A stretch of 64,000 bases of DNA from Aestuariimicrobium soli (lineage in GTDB: Bacteria; Actinomycetota; Actinomycetes; Propionibacteriales; Propionibacteriaceae), in the NCBI RefSeq assembly GCF_051192575.1, contig NZ_JBPJSQ010000002.1, forward strand, positions 1-64,000. Direction: 5' to 3'. The stretch's first letter is position 1, and each line of letters starts with the position of its first letter. Positions 25,971-36,850 of this stretch are shown here, in pieces. The notes beneath the pieces were generated by a model that ran no database searches, had not been told where the DNA came from, and was given only the letters and a program-made list of their open reading frames with translations. The position numbers were made by a program, and so were the translations under genes.

Positions 25971-26963
25971 ATGACGTCCCCCCTTCGCATCGCCGTCCTC
26001 AGCGCGTGGCACGTGCACGCCGAGGAGTACGGTCGCGCCGCGCTCGACCACCCCGACACCGAACTCGTCGCCGTGTGGGACGACGACGCCGACCGCGGGC
26101 AGGCCTTGGCCGACAAGCTCGGCGTCGAGTTCGCCCCCTCGCTCGACGAGCTGCTCGCCCGTGACGACCTCGACGGCGTCACCATCACCACCGCCACCAC
26201 TGCCCACCCCGAGGTCATCGGTGCCGTGATCGCGGCCGGCAAGCACGTCTTCACCGAGAAGCTGCTCGCCACCACCCTCGCCGACGTCGACGACCTGGTC
26301 GCCAAGGCAGCCGAGAAGAAGCTGGCGCTCACCGTCTCGCTGCCCCGCCTGTTCCACGGCTACACCCAGGCCGTGCGCGAGGTGCTCGCCTCGGGCGAGC
26401 TGGGCGACATCACCTACTCGCGCGTGCGCCTCAGCCACAACGGCTCGGTGGCCGACTGGCTGCCGCCGCGGTTCTACGACGCCGACGAGACCATCGGCAT
26501 CTCCGGCGGGGTCGGCGGTGCGCTCACCGACCTCGGTGCCCACCCGATCTACCTGACCAACCTGATCCTCGGCGGGCCGGAGTCCACCGGTGAGTACGCC
26601 AGCGTTCGCGCGACCTACACCGACGTCACCGGCCGCGGCGTCGAGGACAATGCCTCGGTCACGGTCGCCACCGCCGCCGGCGCGATCGGCGTGCTCGAGA
26701 CCGGCTTCGTGTCGGGCCTGAGCCCATTCTCGATCGAGGTCGAGGGCACCAAGGGCGGCCTGCGCTACGGCTTCGACGGTCGCACCATGACCGTGACCGT
26801 CGGCGGCGAGACCCGCTCCGTCGAGGTGCCTGACGACGTGGAGCCGCCGTTCGCCCGTTGGGTGCGCGACATTCAGTCGGGCAACCCCGAGAACGAGACC
26901 CTGGCGGCGGCGCGTGCGCTCACCGCCGTGGTGGTGGCGGCCAACGAGTCGGCCTCCGCCTGA
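25971..26963 (+). CDS. Gfo/Idh/MocA-family oxidoreductase
   Basis: 330 residues. Rossmann domain at the N-terminus (LRIAVLSAWHVHAEEYGRAAL), the family's cofactor-site EK in HVFTEKLLATT (about residues 88-98), and the C-terminal alpha/beta domain with GGGxxDxGxH-like GGALTDLGAHPIYL. Acts on sugars, inositols or related substrates with NAD(P). AGGAG precedes the ATG by 11 bases. Unlike the relative at 60667, it starts directly with the Rossmann strand. Confidence 0.9.
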   Translation: MTSPLRIAVLSAWHVHAEEYGRAALDHPDTELVAVWDDDADRGQALADKLGVEFAPSLDELLARDDLDGVTITTATTAHPEVIGAVIAAGKHVFTEKLLATTLADVDDLVAKAAEKKLALTVSLPRLFHGYTQAVREVLASGELGDITYSRVRLSHNGSVADWLPPRFYDADETIGISGGVGGALTDLGAHPIYLTNLILGGPESTGEYASVRATYTDVTGRGVEDNASVTVATAAGAIGVLETGFVSGLSPFSIEVEGTKGGLRYGFDGRTMTVTVGGETRSVEVPDDVEPPFARWVRDIQSGNPENETLAAARALTAVVVAANESASA

Positions 26964-26984
26964 CCCAGCCAGCTTGACCCAGCC
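26961..26984. repeat. 14-bp partial duplication of a stop-codon region
   Basis: TGACCCAGCC at 26961-26970 recurs at 26975-26984 with a 14-bp period; the first TGA is the stop of the oxidoreductase gene. Same period as the repeats at 608 and 12039. Confidence 0.6.
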
Positions 26985-26985
26985 G

Positions 26986-27366
26986 TCAGCCGGCGCGGCC
27001 GCCTCGACCCGTGAGGTCGCAGGCGGCCGTGCCGCCCGGCAACCGGTGCCGGTTCGTGGCCACCAGCGCATAGACCGGGCGAGCCACCCACAGCCCGGGC
27101 CGCGACCCGAGCACGCGGCCGACCAGCCGCCACGGCTGGCGGCAGGTGACCAGCACCGCCGCAATGGCTGCGGCCCCATAGACCACCGTGCCGTCGTCGC
27201 GCACGAAGGGCACCTCGCAGGACGCCCGGGCCGAATCCACCGGCCCACCGCTGTCGAGGCCGGCCAGCTGCAACGGCCTCACCTCTGCGCGCGGGCCGAG
27301 CTTCGCGAGCAGCCTCGCCGAGCGGGTGCAGAACCCGCAGTCGGGGTCGTACAGCAGCGCGCTCAC
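26986..27366 (-). CDS. DCC-family thiol-disulfide oxidoreductase (DUF393)
   Basis: 126 residues. The family motif D-x-x-C-x-x-C is complete at the N-terminus (YDPDCGFCTRS, C10 and C13), followed by the VPFVRDDGTVVYGAAAI segment that is typical of DUF393. A small thioredoxin-like redox protein. Its start overlaps the stop of the metalloprotease-like gene by 4 bases, making it the last gene of a three-gene operon. Confidence 0.9.
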   Translation of the reverse strand: MSALLYDPDCGFCTRSARLLAKLGPRAEVRPLQLAGLDSGGPVDSARASCEVPFVRDDGTVVYGAAAIAAVLVTCRQPWRLVGRVLGSRPGLWVARPVYALVATNRHRLPGGTAACDLTGRGGRAG

Positions 27367-27863
27367 GGCACCGTCGATCCCACGAGGGACAGCCCGGCCT
27401 CAGCCCAGGCGAGTCTCAACCATTCCGCCTGACCCGGTGCCCCGCAGTGCACGAGCAGCCTCAGCAACGCGGCCCGGAACGGCGCCCCGTGCGCCGGGGT
27501 GCTGCCGCGGGTCAGGTGATGGGCCAACTCATGGCACAGCGTCACCCGCGTGCCGCCCCAGTGGGCCAGCCTGATGGTGGCCGGTGACTCGTTGTCCGTC
27601 GACCCGGGCACGTAACTCGACCGGGTCTGGCCTCGCGCGTGAGCCACGGTGACCGGCGGTTCGCCGAGCTCGATGCAGGTCAACGTCGCGAACCCCTGGG
27701 CGGCCGCCAGGGTGGTGAACTCCTGGGCCTGCTCGAGGCGCAGCACTCGTCCGAAGGCGGTCACCTCTCCCCCGCTGGGCAGCAGCTCGAGGGCGGCCTC
27801 GAGCCGATGCTCGGCCAGGTAGACGGCGTCCCGGTCGGGGTCCGCGGCACTCACCTCAGGCAC
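27363..27863 (-). CDS. TIGR04338-like putative zinc metallohydrolase
   Basis: 166 residues. Zinc-binding HExxH at residues 111-115 (CHELAHH) with a downstream histidine in STPAHGAPF (H125) as probable third ligand, as in the actinobacterial TIGR04338 family. The frame overlaps the upstream DUF2786 gene by 8 bases. In related genomes these two families are neighbours, which supports the call. Substrate unknown. Confidence 0.8.
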   Translation of the reverse strand: MPEVSAADPDRDAVYLAEHRLEAALELLPSGGEVTAFGRVLRLEQAQEFTTLAAAQGFATLTCIELGEPPVTVAHARGQTRSSYVPGSTDNESPATIRLAHWGGTRVTLCHELAHHLTRGSTPAHGAPFRAALLRLLVHCGAPGQAEWLRLAWAEAGLSLVGSTVP

Positions 27864-28680
27864 CGCGCACCTGCTTGGCCCCAGACATCGACGCCCTCGA
27901 ACCGGCCCGACGCCCGGCCTCGGTCGAGGGCCCGCGCATCGACAGGGCGGAACTCCCCCGCCAGGACGATCGGATGCGGTCGCGCTGCACCCGGCGCCGG
28001 TAGAACTCGTTGACCTCCTCGGCCTTCTCCCGCAATGCCAGCGTCGTCACCGACACCCGCTTGCCGTCGGCGAGCGCCTGCTCGGCGGCGAGGCGCTCAT
28101 CGGACTCGCGCACGGCTTCGTCCCTCGCCTCGGTGAACCGCCGACGAATCTCGGCGATGAAGCCCTCGTAGAAACTGCGCCGGGCGACCCGAGCGGTCAT
28201 CGGCTTGGTGACCAGTCGCCCCCACCGGTCGTGACCCACCGGGTAGTGCTCACCGCGCCAGGCACCCTCGCGCAGCCACACATTGCCCCAGCGCACCATC
28301 TGCTCGGCCAAAGCCACGTGAATGGCCTCGGTGACGTCGAGGTCGGAGGGGAACCCCAGCGGGTACACCACGGACGAGTTGGCCGCGATCAGGCACTTGA
28401 CGTCATTGGCCTCGGCCACCACCAGGAACAGCGATGCCACCTGCTTGAGGTGGTGCGAACCCGCCTTGCCGAGTGTGATGCTGCGCTCCTCGGGCGTCTC
28501 GCGGGCCTGGCTCGAGGCCTGCGCATGGCGCGCCACCGCCAACTCGACGGCATGACGGCTCGCCAAGGCCTGGGCCTTGGCGAACAGCGCCTCGGCCTCG
28601 TCGACCGAATCGGTCGACTCGGCCTTCGACAACAATTTGCCGATGCGCGCGACCACGGAGTCCTTGCCACCACCATGCAT
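27856..28680 (-). CDS. DUF2786 domain protein
   Basis: 274 residues. The N-terminal KLLSKAESTDSVDEAEALFAKAQALASRHAVE is the DUF2786 signature. A middle region follows with LGFPSDLDVTEAIHVALAEQM and a basic Arg-rich C-terminus (RRRVQRDRIRSSWRG), suggestive of nucleic-acid binding. First gene of the operon with the metalloprotease-like and DCC genes. Function unknown. Confidence 0.85.
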   Translation of the reverse strand: MHGGGKDSVVARIGKLLSKAESTDSVDEAEALFAKAQALASRHAVELAVARHAQASSQARETPEERSITLGKAGSHHLKQVASLFLVVAEANDVKCLIAANSSVVYPLGFPSDLDVTEAIHVALAEQMVRWGNVWLREGAWRGEHYPVGHDRWGRLVTKPMTARVARRSFYEGFIAEIRRRFTEARDEAVRESDERLAAEQALADGKRVSVTTLALREKAEEVNEFYRRRVQRDRIRSSWRGSSALSMRGPSTEAGRRAGSRASMSGAKQVRGA

Positions 28681-28702
28681 GCCCTCAGCCTAGAGTCGGG
28701 CT

Positions 28703-29158
28703 GTGACACAGTCTCAGCGAGGATCGACCGTGGCCGACATCGAGGCCTTCTGCGAGGCCCTGCCCGAGGTGGTGCGGGGTGGTTCCGACGACCTGCCCAG
28801 CTGGGCCTTCCGCGACAAGACGTTCGTGTTCTTCCGTGAGCCCCGGCCCGACGCCGTCGACGACGCCGGCGAGCGGTTGACCGATGTCATCTGCCTGCGC
28901 ACCCGGGGAGCCGATGCGAAGGCGGCTTTGGTCGACGACGACCAGAATCCGTTCTTCACCACCCCCCACTTCAACGGCTACCCCGCCGTGCTGGTGCGCG
29001 AGAGCCGCCTGCCAGAGCTCGATCGCGACCTGTTGCAGGAGGTGATCCTCGACGGCTGGCTCGCGCGGGCTCCGAAGCGCCTGGCGAAGGAATACTTGGC
29101 CAGCCTCGAGGCCCGACCACCGGGTTCGGACGACGAGTCCCCCCACCGCACACAATGA
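28703..29158 (+). CDS. MmcQ/YjbR-family protein
   Basis: 151 residues with the YjbR fold: helix IEAFCEALPEVVRGG, then WAFRDKTFVFFREP, FFTTPHFNGYPAVLVR and a C-terminal helix LLQEVILDGWLARAPKRLAKEYL. A small DNA-binding-like fold of unclear role. GTG start at 28703 with no strong site; divergent from the DUF2786 gene. Confidence 0.85.
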   Translation: MTQSQRGSTVADIEAFCEALPEVVRGGSDDLPSWAFRDKTFVFFREPRPDAVDDAGERLTDVICLRTRGADAKAALVDDDQNPFFTTPHFNGYPAVLVRESRLPELDRDLLQEVILDGWLARAPKRLAKEYLASLEARPPGSDDESPHRTQ

Positions 29159-29172
29159 GGCAGGCTGAACCC

Positions 29173-29664
29173 ATGACCTTCACCATTGCCACTCCCGAGA
29201 TCGTCGAGGCTCCCGAAGTTCCCTGGGTGGGCGTCAGTCACCAGGTGACCATGCAGCAGATGGACCAACCGGCCAAGAGCTTCGCCACGGTCGCGGCCTG
29301 GCTGGCCGAGCGGGGCATCGCCCCCGAAGGGCCCCCGTTCTACAAGTACGAGGTGATCGACATGGCCGCCGAGCTGACCGTGGTCGCGGGCTTCGCCGTG
29401 CCGGAGCCGCAGCCCGGGGACGGCACGGTGATCTCCGGCACCCTGCCCGCGGGCCGCTACCTCACCGTCAGCCACACCGGTCACCCCGACGAACTCGAGG
29501 AGGTCACCCGCCAACTGCTCGCCTGGGCCGACGAGCAGGGCCTCGCGTTCGACTGCACCCCCGATCAGCGCGAGTGGGCGGCTCGACTGGAGTTCTACGC
29601 CAACGACGACGACCCCGACATGTCGACGTGGGAAACAGAGTTGGCGTTCAAGCTTGCCGACTGA
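29173..29664 (+). CDS. GyrI-like small-molecule-binding domain protein
   Basis: 163 residues, stand-alone GyrI-like/SOUL-type effector-binding domain: PWVGVSHQVTMQQM, FYKYEVIDMAAELTVVAGFAV and GTLPAGRYLTVSHTGHPDEL. Residues around the conserved Glu-rich strand fit the ligand-binding pocket of BmrR/GyrI relatives. The ATG at 29173 is favoured over 29155. Its 3' end overlaps the phosphotransferase gene by 11 bases. Confidence 0.8.
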   Translation: MTFTIATPEIVEAPEVPWVGVSHQVTMQQMDQPAKSFATVAAWLAERGIAPEGPPFYKYEVIDMAAELTVVAGFAVPEPQPGDGTVISGTLPAGRYLTVSHTGHPDELEEVTRQLLAWADEQGLAFDCTPDQREWAARLEFYANDDDPDMSTWETELAFKLAD

Positions 29665-30454
29665 CAGCCCCAACCGACCCGATCCCACGGCGGCTCCCGC
29701 GCCCCTGGTCGTCGATCTGGCCGCCGGACGAGCGCTGACCCCCGTCTGGCAGAACCCCGTCATCGGGTCGTCCACCTGGCGCATCGACGACACGTCTGCT
29801 GCCGAATCGGGTGGTGACCCGGTCGAGTACGTCAAGGTGGGCCCCCCGCACTGGGAGTTCGAGGTCGAGAGCGACGTGGCCCGGCATCGGTGGCTGGCGA
29901 CCCACGTGCCGGTTCCCGAGGTGCTCTCCTTCGGTGAACGTGACGGCCTGAGATTCCTGCACACCCGCGCCCTGCCCGGGCGATCGGCCGTCAGCCACGA
30001 CTTCCCCTGCGGTGACGAGGCCATCGTCCGGGGTCTCGGTCAGGCGTTGCGCCGATTCCATGACACGGTTCCCGTGGCCGACTGCCCCAACACCTGGTCG
30101 GCGGACGAACGCCTCGCCCGCCTGCCCCGCTCGGCCATCGACGCGGACGAGACCCTGCTCGTCACCCCGCCGCTCGACGACGCGAACCGCGTGGTGTGCC
30201 ACGGTGACGCCTGCAATCCCAACTTCCTGTTCGATGGCGACGGCACCTTCACCGGCTACGTCGACCTCGGTTTCGTCGGCGTCGCCGACCGCTGGGCCGA
30301 TCTGGCCCCGGCGATCCTCAGCCTGGGTTGGAACTTCGGTGAGGACGCCGACCTGCACGCCCACCGTCGCGACCTGTTCCTCGACGGCTACGGCATCGCC
30401 CTCGACCACGCCAGGCTCGACCACTACACCCGACTCTGGAACGCTGGAGGATGA
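29654..30454 (+). CDS. APH-like phosphotransferase
   Basis: 266 residues of the aminoglycoside 3'-phosphotransferase-like kinase fold. The catalytic loop reads VVCHGDACNPNFLFD (about residues 178-192) and the DxG-type metal site is GYVDLGFVGVADRWADLA, both close to APH(3') enzymes. The TTG start at 29654 overlaps the preceding gene; the first 20 residues are Pro-rich. Whether it modifies an antibiotic, sugar or other alcohol is unknown. Next to a kinase-like and a sugar mutarotase gene, a sugar substrate is plausible. Confidence 0.75.
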   Translation: MPTDSPNRPDPTAAPAPLVVDLAAGRALTPVWQNPVIGSSTWRIDDTSAAESGGDPVEYVKVGPPHWEFEVESDVARHRWLATHVPVPEVLSFGERDGLRFLHTRALPGRSAVSHDFPCGDEAIVRGLGQALRRFHDTVPVADCPNTWSADERLARLPRSAIDADETLLVTPPLDDANRVVCHGDACNPNFLFDGDGTFTGYVDLGFVGVADRWADLAPAILSLGWNFGEDADLHAHRRDLFLDGYGIALDHARLDHYTRLWNAGG

Positions 30455-30458
30455 CGCC

Positions 30459-31016
30459 ATGACCGACACCCAGACCGGCCGGCCCCCCGTGGTGCTCATC
30501 AACGGCGCCCCGGGTTCGGGCAAGTCGACGCTGGCGGCTCTGGTCGCCGCCGACCTGCCGCTCGCCCTGGCCCTCGACATCGACCAGCTGAAGTTCTCCC
30601 TCGGCGGCTGGCGCGACGACCTCAACGCGGCCGGACTGCAGGCCAGACGGTTGGCGCTGGCCCTGATCGCCGAGCAGCTTGCCGAGGAGCACCCGGTGGT
30701 GCTCGGCCAGTACCTGGCCCGCACCCTGTTCATCGAGGCCCTCGAAGAGGCCGCCCACGCCGGCGGTGGCCGGTTCGTCGAGATCGTGCTCGACGTCTCG
30801 GCCGACCACCTGCGCACTCGGCTGGCGGGACGCTCCGCCAATCCCGACCGACCCGAGCAGGCCCACAACGCCACGCTGGTCGGGCCGGACGATGCCGATC
30901 GCCTCGTCGCCTCGATGGTCGAGCTGCGGGCGCTTCGTCCGCACGCCCACGTGGTCGACGGGAATGCGGACATCGCCACCACGCTGGCCGCCATTCGCGA
31001 GAGGATCGGCGCATGA
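30459..31016 (+). CDS. P-loop AAA/kinase-like protein
   Basis: 185 residues. Walker A GAPGSGKST (residues 16-24); LDIDQLKFSLGGW then resembles the nucleoside/shikimate/gluconokinase-like fold with a substrate-binding Asp. It has a C-terminal lid-like region (LRTRLAGRSANPDRPEQAH). Such short P-loop proteins phosphorylate small metabolites. Overlaps the mutarotase gene by ATGA. Substrate unassigned. Confidence 0.8.
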   Translation: MTDTQTGRPPVVLINGAPGSGKSTLAALVAADLPLALALDIDQLKFSLGGWRDDLNAAGLQARRLALALIAEQLAEEHPVVLGQYLARTLFIEALEEAAHAGGGRFVEIVLDVSADHLRTRLAGRSANPDRPEQAHNATLVGPDDADRLVASMVELRALRPHAHVVDGNADIATTLAAIRERIGA

Positions 31017-31849
31017 ACATCACCGACCTGCCCGGCATTGACGTCACCACCGCCGAGGGCTCCCACTTTGCAGTCGCCGATCACGGTGCCCACGCGTGGG
31101 CGTGGCAGCCCGCCGGCCACCGCCCCGTGCTGTGGCTCTCCGGTTCGTCCAATTTCGTCGACGGTTCGCCCATCCGGGGTGGGGTGCCGGTGATCTTCCC
31201 CTGGTTCGCCAACGGACGATCCGGTGACCAGCAGCCCGCCCACGGCCCGGTGCGCACGATGGCCTGGCGCCGCGACGAGGTGGTCGACGACACCGCGGCC
31301 AGTGGCACCCTCACCGTGCGCCACACCTACGAGGGCGACCTGCCCTTCGCCGCCGACGTCGCGGTGACCACCCACTTCTCGAACGAGGAGTTCAGAGTGG
31401 AGTTGTCGGTCACCAACACCGGCGAGCACGAGGTGACCTTCGAGCAGGCCCTGCACACCTATCTGGCCGTGTCCGACGTCACCCAGATCAGCGTGCAGGG
31501 GCTCGATGGTGTCGCCTACCTCGATCGCGCCAAGCATGCCCCGCAGCTGCACTGCACCCAGGCCGGCGACGTGGTGTTCACCGCCGAGACCGACCGGATC
31601 TACCTCACCGATGGCAGCGTGCGGGTCGTCGACCCCGCCTGGGAGCGTGACATCGAGGTCTCGAAGCAGGGCTCGGCCAACACGGTGGTGTGGAACCCCT
31701 GGATCGAGAAGGCCGCCGCCATGGGCGACTTCGGTGACGACGAGTGGCCGCTGATGGTCTGCATCGAGGCCGCCAACGTGTTAGACGATGCCGTCGTCCT
31801 GCCCGCGGGTGAGACCCACGTGCTCAGTCAGACGCTGCGCCTCAGCTGA
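31013..31849 (+). CDS. D-hexose-6-phosphate mutarotase (YeaD-like)
   Basis: 278-residue galactose-mutarotase-fold enzyme. The YeaD-type pattern is visible: GGVPVIFPWFANG, QPAHGPVRTMAW with a catalytic His, QALHTYLAVSD with the second His, and VCIEAANV with the catalytic Glu. Interconverts anomers of hexose 6-phosphates. Translationally coupled to the kinase-like gene, which suggests a small sugar-phosphate pathway. Confidence 0.9.
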   Translation: MNITDLPGIDVTTAEGSHFAVADHGAHAWAWQPAGHRPVLWLSGSSNFVDGSPIRGGVPVIFPWFANGRSGDQQPAHGPVRTMAWRRDEVVDDTAASGTLTVRHTYEGDLPFAADVAVTTHFSNEEFRVELSVTNTGEHEVTFEQALHTYLAVSDVTQISVQGLDGVAYLDRAKHAPQLHCTQAGDVVFTAETDRIYLTDGSVRVVDPAWERDIEVSKQGSANTVVWNPWIEKAAAMGDFGDDEWPLMVCIEAANVLDDAVVLPAGETHVLSQTLRLS

Positions 31850-31880
31850 ACCGGCGACCGACCCAGGGTTCGGCAGGACC

Positions 31881-32240
31881 TCAGCGATAAAGAGTTTTCC
31901 CAGTGCCCCCCGCGACAAGTTCTCGTCCGCCGAGGCCCTCGTCGAAGACGCAGGCGACCTTTGCCTCATACGCCGGAAGCAATCCGGGGTCCTGCGATGA
32001 TTCCGCTGCCCTGGGTGGATCGTCTGTCACCCAGATCGTCACCTGGGAGCGGGAGTAGTCCATCGCGCATGTCAATGGTCCGTAGTCGGGCTTGGGAGCG
32101 AAGATGATCACCTCCCAATGGCGGTCATCGACTCCTCGTTGGGCCGACTGGATGGGGTAGTTCACGTCCGTGAACTCGGTCGATGAGCAGGCGGCCAGCA
32201 TTGTCACAGCGAGGCCAGCCACCAGCAGCCGTCGATTCAT
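31881..32240 (-). CDS. Small lipoprotein
   Basis: 119 residues. Lipobox LAAC at residues 15-18 after a short hydrophobic signal (MNRRLLVAGLAVTML), so exported and lipid-anchored. The mature part has two further cysteines (TCAMD and KVACVFD), possibly a disulfide. Family unknown. Its start overlaps the stop of the truncated protease. Codon third positions are less GC-rich than neighbouring genes. Confidence 0.75.
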   Translation of the reverse strand: MNRRLLVAGLAVTMLAACSSTEFTDVNYPIQSAQRGVDDRHWEVIIFAPKPDYGPLTCAMDYSRSQVTIWVTDDPPRAAESSQDPGLLPAYEAKVACVFDEGLGGRELVAGGTGKTLYR

Positions 32241-32572
32241 GGGGCGAGAATGACGGAGCCTGGAAAGGCTTGGTCAGCGAGAATCTGATCCGTGTAGTAA
32301 TGGGTACACGTGGAACCTCCGGCGCCACCACTGGTATAACCCTTGGCATAGACCCTCCCGCTGGAGGACTGGGTATATACGGGACCTCCCGAGTCGCCAC
32401 TCACGGTGCACGAACCTGTCTTCTGCCCCTTCGACATGCGCCTCGCCGTTCCCACATAAACTCCTTGATCGTAGTAGTCGACGGCGACATAGCCAACCGA
32501 TACTACTTTCCAACCGCACAGATCACGTCCTGATGGCAGCTGCGGCGGCATCGGCCGCCGCCCATGCTTCAC
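32237..32572 (-). pseudogene. Truncated trypsin-like (S1) protease C-terminus
   Basis: 111-residue frame holding only the C-terminal part of a chymotrypsin/streptogrisin-type protease: SCTVSGDSGGPVYTQ with the catalytic Ser and oxyanion Gly, and a substrate-pocket segment GYTSGGAGGSTCTHYY. The His and Asp of the triad, normally 100 or more residues upstream, are absent. The gene before it (32523-33020) does not supply them. Either a deletion product or a domain with lost activity. Overlaps both neighbours. Confidence 0.7.
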
Positions 32573-33020
32573 CCAGGCTGATCGCCATACGAACCGTCGT
32601 GACAGAACTCAGGTCAACTCTGGGCAGCCGGACATGCTTGCCTGCTCGAGCGACGTCCTCAGCCAGAGGTGCTTCGGCTTTGCCCGCACCAGCGAGTTGC
32701 AGCAGAGCCATGCCCTCATCGCTGGCGGGCAACATGGCCAGGCACGAATCTGGATCAACCGTCGGCGGACCGAACGCACTCCAATGCGCGTCTGCCAGGA
32801 ACACCACCGGGGAGTACAGCTCGACGCATCGGTCGGGCAGTTGCAGCAGCTCGCCATGGGCGACCAAAACGCCCGTCTCCTTGTCCCTGATCGGGAGCGC
32901 CGAGGCCGGGGGGCTTGTCTCCGCTTGGGCTGTCGCTGTTCCGCTGAGTACCAAGCTCACACAGGTCATCAGCGCGAGCAGTCCCCACCAGTTCGAGCGT
33001 GGACGTGAAGTTCGGCCCAT
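32523..33020 (-). CDS. Secreted hypothetical protein
   Basis: 165 residues. N-terminal basic region and hydrophobic segment (WWGLLALMTCVSLVLSGTATAQA) form a Sec-type signal peptide. The mature part contains CVELYSPVVFLADAHW, one further Cys and an Ala-rich C-terminus. No family recognised. Its 3' end overlaps the truncated protease frame by about 50 bases, consistent with a rearrangement joining an unrelated 5' gene to a protease 3' end. Confidence 0.6.
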   Translation of the reverse strand: MGRTSRPRSNWWGLLALMTCVSLVLSGTATAQAETSPPASALPIRDKETGVLVAHGELLQLPDRCVELYSPVVFLADAHWSAFGPPTVDPDSCLAMLPASDEGMALLQLAGAGKAEAPLAEDVARAGKHVRLPRVDLSSVTTVRMAISLGEAWAAADAAAAAIRT

Positions 33021-33058
33021 GATTCAGTGTGCGCGGCGCCGATACCGGAGTCAATACC

Positions 33059-35320
<2,262 letters not shown>

Positions 35321-35351
35321 TCGGCCACGGTACTGAATCGCCAGCCTGACG

Positions 35352-35840
35352 TCAGCGGGAGCGCGTCAGCCGCATCCACAGGTGCGGGATGTGGCCGTCG
35401 AGATGTTCGTCCCCCTCGACAACGAACCCGAACCGGCCGTACCAGTCGGCGAGGTGCGCCTGGGCGTGCAGGACGACGTCGCGCCGGGGTGCCTCCCGTT
35501 GGGTGAGTTCCAGCGCCGAGCGGATGAGTCGTCCGGCGAGCCCCTGTCCGCGCGCCGACTCGGCGGTGATCACGGCCCCGATGCGCCATGCCTGGTCACC
35601 GCGGTGGCCGTCGCGGTTGTCGGTCCACTCGGCCAGCCGGATGGCCGAGGCGATCTCACCACCCCGCTCGATCCACAGGTGACGGCTGGTCGGTTCCAGG
35701 TCGACGCCGTCGATGGCCTGGTAGGGGTCGCCCTGCTCGACGACGAAGACCTGCACGCGCAGCGCGAGCAGGTCGTGCAGCTGTCGGGTTGTCAGGTCGG
35801 GGCCGAGAACCGTGCGCAGGGGGCCGTGGGCTGGGGTCAC
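35352..35840 (-). CDS. ElaA-like GNAT N-acetyltransferase
   Basis: 162 residues. ElaA signatures: LLALRVQVFVVEQGDPYQAIDG near the N-terminus, the acetyl-CoA loop ARGQGLAGRL, and the C-terminal HLADWYGRFGFV with HIPHLWM. Substrate unknown. GTG start at 35840. Ends about 30 bases downstream of the GH13 start and may be transcribed ahead of it. Confidence 0.85.
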   Translation of the reverse strand: MTPAHGPLRTVLGPDLTTRQLHDLLALRVQVFVVEQGDPYQAIDGVDLEPTSRHLWIERGGEIASAIRLAEWTDNRDGHRGDQAWRIGAVITAESARGQGLAGRLIRSALELTQREAPRRDVVLHAQAHLADWYGRFGFVVEGDEHLDGHIPHLWMRLTRSR

Positions 35841-35876
35841 GCGCCCACACTACGGGGCCGACACTACGATGGGCCG

Positions 35877-36788
35877 GTGCCCCGCTCCCCCCTCCCCCAG
35901 CGCTTCGGTCTGGAGGCGGCGTGGCTGCGCACCGAACCCGGCGGTTGGACGAGCCTGCGCGAGTTCCTGGTCGAGCGCATCCCCAAGGTGAGCCCCGAGC
36001 GCATCGACGAGATGTTCGCCGAGGGCCGCTGGTGCGACGAGCAGGGCCACCCCTACCCCGCCCACCAGCCCTACGAGCCCCACCGGTTCGTCTGGTTCCA
36101 CCGCGACCTGCCCGACGAGGTCAAGGTGCCGTTCGAGGTGGGCGTCGTCGCCGAGGACGAGCGCATCATGGTCGTCGACAAGCCCCACTTCCTGGCCTCG
36201 ATCCCCCGCGGGCAACACATCCAGCAGTCGGTGGTGGTGCGGCTGCGGCGGCAGTTCGACCTGCCCGAGCTGGGCCCCGCCCACCGGCTCGACCGCGCGA
36301 CGGCCGGGCTGTTGCTGCTGGTCAAGCACCGCGAACACCGCGGCGCCTACCAGCAGGTCTTCGCCCGCCGCGAGGTCGGCAAGCGCTACCTGGCGGTGGC
36401 GGAGCATCGTCCCGAGCTGACCTTTCCCGCCGAGGTGACCAGCCACATCGTCAAGGACGTCGGCACCGTGCAGGCCTACGAGCTGCCCGACCGGGAACCC
36501 AACGCGCACACCACCGTCGAGCTGGTCACCCATCACGACGGGCTCGCCGGGTACCGGGTCACGCCCCACACCGGACGAACCCACCAGATCCGCCTGCACC
36601 TGCTGCGGCTCGGGATTCCGATCGTCAACGATCCCCTCTACCCCGAGGTGACGACCACCGATCTCGGCGACTTCAGCCGCCCGCTGCAACTGCTCAGCTC
36701 GGAGCTGTGGTTCACCGACCCGGTCACCGGCGAGCCCCGCCACTACCGCAGTCGGCGAGAACTGTCCTGCTGGCCCCGCTCGTCGTGA
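35877..36788 (+). CDS. RluA-family RNA pseudouridine synthase
   Basis: 303 residues. Catalytic motif HRLDRATAGLLLLVKHREHR contains the active-site Asp, followed by GKRYLAV and the C-terminal GRTHQIRLHLLRLGIPIVNDPLYP. An N-terminal region before the core (RIPKVSPERIDEMFAEG) resembles a divergent S4-like segment. The GTG at 35877 is the only start consistent with the divergent GNAT gene. Target RNA (rRNA or tRNA) unresolved. Confidence 0.9.
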   Translation: MPRSPLPQRFGLEAAWLRTEPGGWTSLREFLVERIPKVSPERIDEMFAEGRWCDEQGHPYPAHQPYEPHRFVWFHRDLPDEVKVPFEVGVVAEDERIMVVDKPHFLASIPRGQHIQQSVVVRLRRQFDLPELGPAHRLDRATAGLLLLVKHREHRGAYQQVFARREVGKRYLAVAEHRPELTFPAEVTSHIVKDVGTVQAYELPDREPNAHTTVELVTHHDGLAGYRVTPHTGRTHQIRLHLLRLGIPIVNDPLYPEVTTTDLGDFSRPLQLLSSELWFTDPVTGEPRHYRSRRELSCWPRSS

Positions 36789-36850
36789 GTTCGTGCTTGG
36801 CTGGTGACCAGCATCGGCCGTCGGCCAAGCCACAATCCAAGGAGTGAGCC

